This document shows, piece after piece, positions 22,481 to 32,436 of a DNA stretch of 64,000 bases. The notes under the pieces were generated by a model that worked only from the letters and a program-made list of their open reading frames with translations, was not told the origin of the DNA and did no database searches. Numbering within the stretch: the stretch's first letter is position 1; every line of letters begins with the position of its first letter. The stretch spans positions 1 to 64,000 of the forward strand of contig JAZDSV010000045.1 of the NCBI GenBank assembly GCA_036784855.1, in the 5' to 3' direction. Source of the DNA: Aphelidium insulamus. Lineage: Eukaryota > Aphelidiomycota > Aphelidea > Aphelidiaceae. The position numbers and the translations under genes were made by a program.

Positions 22481-25400
22481 ATGGACATGTCGCCAGCACA
22501 GCCCACTGCTATTGCCCCTGCCGTCGCAACAGCCGCTACCATGGAGATCCCGTCACTGGCAGACGCGCTCGGATCCGTGGAAAGCCGCATAGATATCAAG
22601 GTAGCGTGGACCGATAAATAGAGAGAGAGAGAGATAGAGATATCTAACATCCTGATGTGTAGGTGATGCACGCTGCCGAGGACCCGGACCGTGCCAGCAA
22701 GTTCCACGAAACAGTGCTGGCCGTGTACGACATCATTGAGAGGAAGCTCTACCGCGAAAAGAACATGAACATTGAGGCGTACTTCAAGTCGCACTGGAAC
22801 ATTTCACGCGCTCAAGGTTTGAATTTGAATTGTACATATTGTATCCCATACACACATACACGTGTCTACGTTTAGAGTAGGCTGCCTATGCATGACGCAA
22901 TGGCATCTCTATTTTTATGCCGCCTTACAATTACTTCCAATGCATACAGCTATATATATATATAAGTACAATACATATAACAAACTTATCCATAATGTGC
23001 AGCATACCGACTGTACAACTGCGGCGCCATTGTCCGCGAACTGGCGCAGTCATTCCACATATTGCCCACCCGGGAGCGCTACTGTCGCATACTGAAAAAG
23101 TGCACTGGAAACGCGTCCGAGCGCCAACAGCTGTGGTAAGTGGGGTGTGCATATAACCCAATGGCTTATAGATGTGTGTGTGCCTAATAGGGCCGAGTTG
23201 TTGCGGCTGACGGACGGCAACGAGGCGCGCATATCCAGCAATATGATTGTGGCCACGTGGGACCGGTTGTCGGGACGCGTGTCTGCCACCTCGCCCGCGG
23301 TAATGGCAGTGCCAACACGTACGCCGCCACCGCCGCTGAAACCGCTCGACTTCTCGCCGCAGCCGCAGTACCAACAGTTCCCCGCGTATCAGCAGCAGCC
23401 ACAGCAGCAGTTGCAGCAACAGCAACAGCCGCGACAGCACCACAACAGTTCACCTGTGGGCGGCGTAGTGTTCACTGGCCGGGACCTGCATGGTGCCGTG
23501 GTGCGACGGAGCAGTGCCGCGGTGGTGGGGCACAATGGTGGCGCCGGAAGTGGGACACCGGCGGCCAGATGGGGTGCCGGCACCGGTGGAGGCAACAATG
23601 CCGACGGGGCGACAACGTACTCGAACGGCATGCCGGTAATTGGCGGCCGGCCGCTGGCGGGTCCGATGCGCGCCTACTCGTACACGCACGGCATGATGCC
23701 CGCCAGTCGGGCCCGGTCGCATCCGTACGGCGCGCGCACCATGACCGGCGGTGCTCTGTATGGGGGAGCCGGTGGACACTACGCGTCAGGTGCCACCGAC
23801 GCCTCGACACCCTCCACGTGGCACTGGCGCCCGCAGTCGGCCAGCGCCGCCATGGAACACGCGGTGGCCACGGCATCGATGTGGCCGTCTGGCTGGCACA
23901 CATGGCCGCAGCCATCGCCCGCACAGCCGCTGCCACCTGGCAGAACTCTGCCGTTGCCGCTGTCTACCGGCTCCGTCGCCATGGATGTCACGGCAACAGG
24001 GCCGGCCGCCTCGGCACCGTCGCCCGCAGCTGCTCAAGTGCCTGTGCCACAGCATACACACACACCGCCGCCGCCGCCGCAGTCGGACAAGACTGCGACC
24101 ACGGCAACAACAGCAACTACGGCCTCTCAGCCAAGCGCTCAGCAACAGCACCAGCAGCGCCTGCAGTCGCCCCGCCTGCAGCTCAGCGTGGACAACGTGG
24201 TGGTGGCCGAGTGGAATCACCACGCCGACGAGCAGCAGCACTTTGCGCATGGCAGCGGCGCATCCCGACACTCTGAGCGCTCAATGCGCCGCGATTCCTC
24301 CCGCGAGCGCACCATGGCCGCCGCCACATCTCTGTCATCCATGGCGGCGCCGCCAGCCAGACGCCGCAGCACCGCAGACGCGCTGGCATATAGCCATCAG
24401 CAGCACGGCGCGGCCTCCCAACAGTCACAGCTGCAGCAGCAACAACCGCAAGCCGCACCCCTGCCCAACAACCCACAGAGCGCCCTCAGCAGTCAGTCCA
24501 GTGTGGGCACGTCGTCGGGCGGCGAGTACGACCCGCCCATCGTGTCGCCGGCATTCAGCGGGTTCTCCAGCGGCGTGCGCAAGTCGACCTCCAGCACCGC
24601 GCTGGACCTGGAGATGTCGCGCACCATGCGCCAGTACTCTGTCACGTCGTCATTCAGCGGCTCGTCGGGTGTGTCGCCGCGCGCCCGTGGCAGCATCGCA
24701 CCGACCACCGGCAGCAGCGACGGCAGCCATCTGTTCTTGAGCAGTAGCATGGCGGTGCCTGGTGGCGGCGCCTCCAATGGCAACCAAATGGGCAGCAATG
24801 GCAGCTGTAATACGGTAGTGGACAGCACCACCGGCAGCAATATCCACGGCAGTAGCAGCAGTACGGACCAGCGTAGTGCTACCGCCACATCTGCCGCGGA
24901 TGTGGCCAACTCTGCCACCCTGGGAGACTCGTCCTCCGCCGTCAATGGCACTGCGGGTGGTGGCGGTAACAACAATAGCAGCAGCGCTATCAGCAATGGC
25001 AAGTACGGTCGGCGCCGCTCACAAGACGCCCTGCTGTCCATGGAGCGTCTGTCATTCGACCCGCAGCCCAACAAACAGCTCGACACTCACCCCGAGGAGT
25101 CGCCGGCGTCGGTGCGGCGACAGTTCCGTGCCGGTGCGCAGGTGGCGTACATGCCCGGCGGCAGTGGCGAAGCGGCGTACGGCAGCTCAGAATCTACGCA
25201 CTCGACATCGCGACATCATCATCACCCCCACCAAAATGGCCATAATGGCCACCACCATAATAGTGGCGCCCAAGGATCTGACGCGGCAGTGCCACTGGGT
25301 CACTTTGGAGGCGGGGAACAGCCGCCGTGGCACCTGCAGCAACGGGCAATATTTCCATACAGCAATGGTGCCGGCGCTCCGGGTGTCGCATTCTCATCTG

Positions 25401-25609
25401 CCATTACTCACAGTGGAACAGCCGGCATTATGGGTGCGCCGGTGCCTGTGCCAACCACAGTTGCAGACTGGATTCAACAACAACAACAACAGCAACAGCA
25501 ACAGCACCACCATGGTGGTGGTCAATTGCGCAGTCAGCGCGGCGTCGACTCGCAGTCTACCGAGTCGCTGGCGGCCAAGATTGGCTTTTTGCTGAACGAT
25601 GTGCAGTGA
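22481..25609 (+). CDS. Q/S/G-rich protein with a helix-turn-helix-like N-terminal region; putative regulator, function unknown
   Basis: 941 residues from four exons: 22481-22600, 22663-22816, 23003-23135, 23191-25609. Only the first 170 residues look folded. They contain YFKSHWNISRAQAYRLYNCG, then ILPTRERYCRILKKC and ERQQLWAELLRL. This pattern (SRAQ-YR, then a Pro-x-x-E-R-x-CR-x-L segment, then LW-x-x-LL) recalls DNA-binding partition/replication-type helical modules of bacteria and phages. That likeness is my inference and I cannot name a family. The remaining 770 residues are low complexity: poly-Q blocks, HHHHP runs, Ser/Gly/Asn tracts and scattered RRxS sites. A conserved-looking C-terminus (SLAAKIGFLLNDVQ) closes it. 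The third intron holds a GTGTGTG tract and the first a GAGAGA tract. Confidence 0.72.
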
Positions 25610-25929
25610 TACGTGCTCTCCGCTTTTATCACAACTCGTTCACGTTTACCACCAACATCTTCATCCACCCCTTTATCTTTATCACGCACGTGCTCCGTCT
25701 CGCTCGCGGGACTGGGTGGGCCAATTCTGCCTCGTGGAGTATTTGTACTCCATCGGCCATTTGTCCACTCAGTCCTGCCAATGATGTTTTAAATAGATAA
25801 TTCGATTCACTTGATATGATGCAGTTTGCACACCTTATCGGCTAGAATTTATATTTAGTCAAGTTCAGACCAACTTAACTGTTTCAGCCTTTCTCAAGCA
25901 CTCTTTCCATTGTTTGATATATCTCGCCT
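25610..25929. other. 3' flank, no gene seen
   Basis: About 320 bases after the Q-rich gene, AT-rich in its second half. I see no coding or RNA feature. Confidence 0.5.
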
Positions 25930-26410
25930 GAAATACTCAGCGACGAGCCCATTCATTCATGACGACGGGTATTATCTCGCATAATTATCTTAAATATTTA
26001 ATTCTTCGAGCACGGGAACAATTATTTGTCCATTCGTCAGACGGTATATTAACGCCGTTCTCGGTACATCTTCAGTTTCATTATCAAAAAGCGGAATATA
26101 ATATGTAATGTCAACATGCAAGCGAATTTATGCGAATGGTAACAAACCATTCTTTCGCCGCACATCTAAGAGGGTTAAGCTTCGCACATTCAATAGACGC
26201 AACGTTTGTACCGTCTGGCGCAACTCCGAATGGCACTGGATGAAGGTAATCGTACACAAGAGGGAACCAGAAGGCAGCCCATTCGTCACAAGAGCGAGCC
26301 AGCAGATGGTCAAACGGTATTCGTTTTTCTTACAAATTGTCGGCAAGTTCATGGAGCCTTTGACTGCGAAGTAACGCAATTAGTGTTTCTTGCGTCGGTG
26401 GTGGCATACT
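25930..26410 (-). pseudogene. CRN-type effector fossil: N-terminal header piece
   Basis: Minus-strand remnant that begins with the family's header (ETLIALLRSQRLHELAD, then LLARSCDEWAAFWFP and LHPVPFG). It continues past the family's conserved first-intron position into LDVRRKNGLLPFA and TALIYRLTNGQIIVPVLEE. All match the start of the whole-looking copy at 50391-53245. It is broken, with several breaks, and is cut off before the NTPase. Older than the 6.4-kb and 37.7-kb copies, judging by its divergence. Confidence 0.72.
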
Positions 26411-26721
26411 AGCAAGCCTTTTATCAGCAGACTTTTGCCGATATTCAGCCGATTGTTTCCATGTCATCACTCTTGGAGTTTGCGGAACTCTTATTCAATA
26501 AGTTTACATTCACGATATAGTTAATAGAGCTAGTCGCGAAATTCGCTCTTGAACATGCATCAGGGTTGCTACAGATGACGCCAACAGCGGCCTTGTCAGC
26601 GATTGGCGCGGCCTGCAATTCAGCCGTCCAATAATTACTTCGGCAAAAATCACAGCCCTGGCATTAGTTTAGAATTGCACACACCATCACACACAAAACT
26701 ACTGCGCACTACATTTATATA
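26411..26721. other. Intergenic, likely ankyrin-gene promoter
   Basis: About 310 bases without a recognised feature between the head-to-head header fossil and the ankyrin gene. Confidence 0.4.
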
Positions 26722-27798
26722 ATGTCATCTGTAATTGAACGTCGAGGCAATGTGCCGACATTGAGCCAACATATTCTCAGTGACGCCCGAGTGGCATTGT
26801 CGATGGTGAAGAAACTTTCCACTGTTACGGCGCCCAAGGCCGTGAGCCTGCTGAATGTATTTGCAGAGTGTCAGACACAAATGATGAATGCTCTACGCGT
26901 CGCGGTAGAGGAGCTCGATTTTGACTTAGCTGCCGAGGTTTTGGATGTGGCAAGCTTGCGGTTAAATAGGTGGCGTGGTAGCGAGCAGGTACGCCTCATT
27001 ACCTCGGTAACAGTGTCGCACGGCGCTGTAGAGTTCGCATCGGAACTGTTTCGTCATGGCGTCGACATCGAGGAGCAATTGAGCGGCCCTAATCTAAAGT
27101 ATGAGCGCCCTCTGGCGCTTGCCATCAGGTTTAACAATGCCGCAATGGTGGACCTGCTGTGTCGCTTGGGCGCCGATGTTGAGCACCGCTACCAAGACGG
27201 TTGCTCGGCATTGCATTACGCGTGCATCTTTCACGGCAACATTAGAATTGTGGAGAGCCTGGTGGCGCACGGTGCGCGTGTCGATGCCATTGATCGCACC
27301 AGGAGAACTCCGCTGCATTACGCGGTTGAAACGCACCGCTTGGCGCCGGTGCAGCAATTGCTGACATACAGCCAAGTTGACGTGAATGCCACGGCCGGAC
27401 CACTATGCTGCACTCCATTGTTCTCCGCGGTTATGAGCGGTCAAACGGCAGCCGTGGAGTCACTGCTGCGTGCCAAAGACGTGGATGTTGACCTGACGGA
27501 CCTTCAAGGCAGGACACCTCTTATAGCAGCGATTGAACTGGAATACGACAACATTGTGAACATGCTGCTAAATCATATGCCGGTACCGGCCCTATAGGCA
27601 AGAGACTCACAAGGCAGGTCAGCACTGAGGGTCGCAGTTAACAAGGGCAACGAACAAATTATCGGCATGCTGCTAACAGCAGGCTGCAATAGTAACTGTC
27701 GCGACAAAAGTGGCCGGTGGTTTCTTAATGACCTCCCAAACGCAAAACGTCAGCGAATACGCAAGCTGCTGGGCAACCAATATTGCTGGTCCTACTAA
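26722..27798 (+). CDS. Ankyrin-repeat protein, interrupted by one in-frame TAG
   Basis: Intronless. The first 291 residues form an open frame with about five to six ankyrin repeats from residue 120 on, for example ALHYACIFHGNIRIVESLVAHGA and TPLHYAVETHRLAPVQQLL. They follow a helical N-terminal region without known family. The frame stops at TAG 27595-27597. The next 66 codons, in the same frame, continue the repeat fold (GRSALRVAVNKGNEQIIGML…) and end at TAA 27796-27798. It is therefore either a gene with a recent nonsense change, a sequence error, or a shortened protein. It sits inside an effector-fossil island and has the intronless, AT-leaning look of accessory genes here. Ankyrin proteins are protein-binding; no partner can be inferred. 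Confidence 0.75.
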
Positions 27799-27984
27799 CC
27801 GTCAAACGCTTCCGTTTTGCTTTTACAATAGAAATAATTCTCGTCGAGAAGCTTAGAACGGCTTATGTCTGTCCCTAATATTTTGAGCGATTTTTTCTAT
27901 AACAAAGGCTTTACTGTAGCACAGCAATCTTCCCGTGAATAAATCGAGACGCTAAGCTTAAATCTATTCATTTCTGATCAACTA

Positions 27985-28330
27985 ATCACTTCGATGCCAT
28001 CATTGCCATCACATCAGCGTATAGTTGCTGCGAGCCGCCCAAAGCACTCATGGCAGCTTCTGCTACTCTAGGCAGAGACAAGAGACGTGTCTTACGAGAC
28101 ACGGCCGTAACCAGCGCAGTGCGAACCAAATCATTTTGATCATTTAGCGGCACAGAACGATCTATGCCGTCAGAAAGCAAGCTGCTGCACAATATCTTCG
28201 CCAATAAATTATTTGGTACGTGATCAGCAAGACATTCTGCATCCGGCGACAACTGACCGTTGTCGGTTGCAGTATTGCCAATGTTAATGACTCGTTTCCA
28301 AAAGTCCAAAAGTCCAAAAGTCCACAAATG
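27985..28330 (-). pseudogene. CRN-type effector fossil: central/C-terminal piece
   Basis: A minus-strand fragment matching the linker after the NTPase in the 50391-53245 gene: FWKRVINIG, PLNDQNDLVRTALVTAVS and the EAAM-like helix. It is a separate relic from the header piece at 25930-26410, because on the minus strand the order is wrong for one gene. Broken. A short triple direct repeat (AAAAGTCC, 28299-28322) abuts its 5' side. Confidence 0.7.
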
Positions 28331-28497
28331 AATCGTGCAAGATTATGAATACTACTTGAATATAAGCATGTAATCCATTGATAACGTCGTGTGCTGTGTG
28401 TCAAGCTGCAATGTTTAGAAGGGTTTATTTAACAATGCAGCAATGGTTAACACAGTTTTAAGCATGACTGTGACTGTCACGACCACGAGGTCTCAGA

Positions 28498-28522
28498 CTA
28501 TCACACACACACACACACACAC
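28498..28522. repeat. (CA)n microsatellite
   Basis: About eleven CA units directly upstream of the IKS1-type kinase start codon, in its 5' leader. Confidence 0.9.
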
Positions 28523-28536
28523 CCGGGCAACCAGCA

Positions 28537-30990
28537 ATGCAAATAGTTCGGCGCCCCGCGGCCACAGTTGCCGTGACCGAACACCCGACTCCTAATGCAA
28601 GTTCCCTGGGTGGCAACCGCGACGAGACAACAGCCATCGATGATATCAATGACGCCAGTGCGCCCGACACACCAGCAGGCCCGGGCATACACGCTGCAGC
28701 CTCCGCCACCCGTACGCCCCCGCCTTACATATGCAGCGTGTGTGCCCGCGCTCTGCCGTCGCCCGAGATGGCCAGCATTGACGAACAGCAGAGAGCCAGT
28801 GCCGCGCAGGCCTTCATGCATTCCCCGACATACTTTCAGCTGCTGGCCTCGGTGTGGATGGCTGCCGCGGCGACTCTATCACCGCCCGCCATACAGCCGG
28901 CCGCCACCCTGCTGCGTCCATTGGAACATGTTTTGCCGACTGCCGACGGGTCAGGCGCTACTGTGGAAGAAGGATTTAATGTGGCACAGCCGGCGCAACT
29001 GATCAGACGGCGGACATTACTGGCGAACGGCGCAGAGCGCGCAGAGGACTATAATAATAACAGGCCATCAGACGGAGATAGAGAACAACAGCAACGACAA
29101 GAAGAAGAAGATGGAGCGACTACCAGACAACGTGGACACCTGCCCGACGCTGCCTTCAACCGTGGCAAGTTACAATGCTGAATCATTCTCTTATCACTAA
29201 CACATCACAGGATATTACCTGCGCTTCTTCCGCGAAGTGGGACGCCTTGGCAGGGGTGCCAGGGGGTCCGTGTTCTTGTGTCAGCATCTGCTGCTGTCGG
29301 ACGGTCTGGTGCTGGGGGAGTACGCGTGCAAAAAGATTCCCGTGGGTGACAACCGTTCGTGGCTGGTGCGCATGCTCACCGAGGTGCACACGCTGGAACG
29401 GTTGCGGCATCTGAATATCGTGGAGTACAAGCACTGCTGGCTGGAGGAGGCGCGGCCAACGCAGTTCGGGCCACCCGTCCCATGTCTGTTCATACTGATG
29501 GAACTGGCCAATGGCGGCAATCTCGAAGAGTTTGTGCGTGGCGGCGCACAAATATCTGAAAGGACTATTGGCAGCAGCCGAAATACCCGTCGACAGCGTG
29601 GCGGCGAGACGTCCAAGCACGCAAACGTCTCCATTGATATTATATGGAACTTTTTCTTGGACATTTGCGCCGGCTTGGACCACTTGCACTCGCATGGCAT
29701 TATTCACCGCGATCTCAAACCGTCCAACTTACTGCTTAAGTATGATGGCGTGACATCCAATGGCAGCAGCAGTAGCAGCACCTCTCCTCATCGCGGACAG
29801 CGAACGGCATCGTCGCCGCCGCACAAACTGCCACGCGTGCTCATCTCGGACTTTGGCGAGTGTGAAGATTTGTTCAACGAGGGCGAGTTGCGCAAGCGTA
29901 CCGGCTTCACCGGGACCTTGGAGTTCACGGCTCCAGAGCTCTTGAAAGGTAAATATTATGAAAGTGGTACAGCAAACTAGTATTAACAATGGCTAAATGT
30001 CTGCACAGTGGACCACAAGGGCGAGCACTTTGTAGAATACACACCCGCTGCGGATCTCTGGTCTCTGGGAATGATTCTGTGCTACATGTGCTATGGCCGA
30101 CTGCCCTACACCTCCGACATGGACAACATTGAGGCCTTGCAGCGAGAAGTTGTGGACTTTAAAATGTTGGTGTGACTTTTTAAATAATCGATAGTATTCA
30201 TTTTCGTACAGTTATGTGAACATACTAATGGACGTGCAGGTCTCGCAGCTCTGGAATATTTCTCGGGCGGGAGGACGTGCCGACAGAAATGGTGCGGCTG
30301 ATGCAACTGTTGTTGTCACCGCGGCCACGCGACCGACCGTCTGCCGGCTCCATCTTGCGCTCATTCAATCACATGCGCCTGTATAGGCCGATGCGGCGGT
30401 CGCGGCCGCGTAGTTTCCACCAGCCGACGCCGTCGCTCCTCCTGCCCGGCAGCTCGGCCACCTATCGCCGAAGTCGCAGCATCAGTCGACAGGACAGTAG
30501 TTCTGCGCCCGAGATCGTTCGACCCGGTCGTCCTGGACTGCAACCACCATTGCTGCTAGCGGCCGCCGACACGTCAGCTGATCGGCAGAGTGAACCGTCG
30601 CCCCCACATGCCACGGAACTCGCTGCCTCCGAGGCTGATGGAACCGATGAGACTGCCGATCTGCCAATAATCAATCGCGACAAAGAATTAGACAGCTGGC
30701 TGGAGTACGCTCAAAGTGGCGCTCGACTCCTCACTCTGCTTTCCATCGACTACCCACAGGCACCACGCCTGTCATGGTGTCTCGCATATCTAGCTGTGTC
30801 ATCTGCCATTACCGAGTGGCGGAGGAGGCGGACCAGGTACGTAACGGTGGTTATAAATATCAATATCCAGTGAAATGAACTTTGCAGGGAGTCTCGGCCG
30901 GGAATAACTGCAACAGTCACCAGTGCAGCACTCCACCTGCTGACCTTGTGCGCATCTATGTGGTGGCGACATCGACGGCAGCGTGCTTGA
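28537..30990 (+). CDS. IKS1: IKS1-type serine/threonine protein kinase with C-terminal membrane segments
   Basis: 740 residues from five exons: 28537-29164, 29211-29948, 30009-30165, 30240-30836, 30888-30990. The N-terminal 200 residues are disordered around one conserved patch (PPYICSVCARALPS). The kinase domain starts at DAAFNRGYYLRFF, the IKS-family lead-in, then has the glycine loop GRLGRGARGSVFL, ACKKIPVGD (VAIK Lys), HRDLKPSNLLL near residue 374, SDFGE (DFG) near 421, and TAPELL (APE) near 449, with ADLWSLGMILCYM beyond. An insert rich in Ser lies between the catalytic loop and DFG. Two C-terminal hydrophobic stretches (LSWCLAYLAVSSAI and VTSAALHLLTLCASMWW) suggest tail anchoring. The first intron (29165-29210) needs a GC donor to give NRGYY. 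Yeast Iks1 is a poorly understood membrane-linked kinase. Confidence 0.87.
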
Positions 30991-31769
30991 CCCAAAAGGC
31001 GAATTTAAATTAGAGCATTTGATTTTAACCTGATATGCAACAGTCACAACCGACAATGAATTTGAGCGCAGTCCTTTTTGTGGGACGGCTGCGCTCTCAT
31101 GCGTTCCCATGTCGATTCCGCTGGATCGCAGGGTGTTAAAACCCGTTTATTATATATATCTATATATTCAAGCGAGTTTTAGATCGCTTGAAGTGGTGCG
31201 ACTTTCCTCTATTCATTGAAATCGACCAGTGGATTGCTTGCAACAAGTATAAACCTACCATACTTGAAGATACGTTTCGGACATTTCAATGCCAGAACCC
31301 TCAGTGTTCCGTGAGAATGGGATATGATAGCCGTATCAGCATCATACATTGTCAGCTCGGGAATATGTTCAGGCTTCAACTCTGCATTAGCTACAACACA
31401 AATTGATGTGTACAGTCACGATGAATGGCTCAAAGTAGTCGAGCACTGTCGAGCAGCCAAACTGTTGCCGCCACAAGATTAACTGGATGACGACGCGCTA
31501 TGCAACCTTACTGGCCACGTTCCGCGGCAACTAATGGCACTGAAACATGAGTAAGTTACGCAAAAAGCCCGAAGATAATCCGTGGTGCGCTACCGGCATA
31601 CGCTTTACCTGTATAGTGTAGACCAAAGACTTCAATTGGCAATGTCACGGCCTTGATGCATAATAAATGTGCTTCCAGTCCTTGAATATGCTCAATTATG
31701 AAATGACGAGTTGCTGTAATGCTGCTGTAATAAGAGCTGCAAGTAAATACCATTGATCCACAGCCAATC
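30991..31769. other. Intergenic region with a possible effector relic
   Basis: About 780 bases. A stem-loop with arms GAGCGCAG/CTGCGCTC spans about 31061-31093 and lies just past the kinase 3' end. Between about 31395 and 31552 a plus-strand stretch reads VYSHDEWLKVVEHCRAAKLL and later LTGHVPRQLMALKHE. This recalls the 'TG-x-(V/I)-PR-(E/Q)-L' segment seen in effector-type NTPases of fungi and oomycetes. I treat it as a probable fossil fragment at low confidence. Confidence 0.35.
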
Positions 31770-31914
31770 ATGCAGCAGCAATCACCGCCAGGCACAACGG
31801 CGAGGCATGCCCAACCAGGCGGCGGCAGTGGTGGTGGTGCATCCATGCCGCCGCCTCTGCCTCCCGCTGTTGGTGGCGGCGCGCCCGTAGTCTCTTCCGA
31901 CACCATCAACAATG

Positions 31915-31955
<41 letters not shown>

Positions 31956-32306
31956 AAGTATACGTATATTATATAAAAGTATTGACATGGCCACTGACTG
32001 ACTTGCATGTCGCGCCAGATACTCGGCATGAACGAGGAGATGTTGCGACACTGCGTGGACCTGCAGAACAACCCGCACGCCACCAGCATGCAGGACCTGG
32101 CTGCCACACAGCAGCGGCTGCAGAGCAATCTCGCGTACCTCGCCAAACTGGCCGACATGGCTGCCAGAGGGGCGGCACCGCAGCAGCAACCGCCGCCACC
32201 CTCGGCAACCACTGGCAGTGGTGGCAATAATATGCACGCACAGCATAGCAGTGGCAATCATAACAATGGCGGCGCTCCACTGCAGCACGGGCCGGGCAGC
32301 ACCTAA
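31770..32306 (+). CDS. SS18: SSXT-domain (SS18/GIF-like) protein, putative SWI/SNF subunit
   Basis: A small 143-residue protein from two exons (31770-31913, 32019-32306). The N-terminus is Gly/Pro/Gln-rich. The SSXT helices span the intron: SDTINN, then ILGMNEEMLRHCVDLQNN, then QQRLQSNLAYLAKLADM. They match the family pattern (I-x-x-x-L-x-x-N-x-x-L … Q-x-x-L-x-x-NL-x-YLA-x-xAD). SS18 in animals and GIF/AN3 in plants are transcription coactivators bound to SWI/SNF (BAF) complexes. The C-terminus is Gln/Asn/His-rich. The single intron carries a long TA repeat (31915-31950). The family is rare in typical fungi, which supports an early-branching lineage. Confidence 0.75.
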
Positions 32307-32436
32307 TCAATATAGTTGTTCACACTGATGGGTGGGTACAGAAAATGTCTATGCCTCTAGCCTGGATGCATGGATGTATGGAGGGTGCCAGCGAGACAGA
32401 GAGACAGAGTGAGAAATGGAGAAGGCGCCCACTCAG

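Noticed and set aside
23184-25397. Long frames opposite or alongside the Q-rich exon
   Set aside because: Low-complexity GC-rich repeats read open in several frames; only the plus frame joins the upstream exons and ends cleanly.
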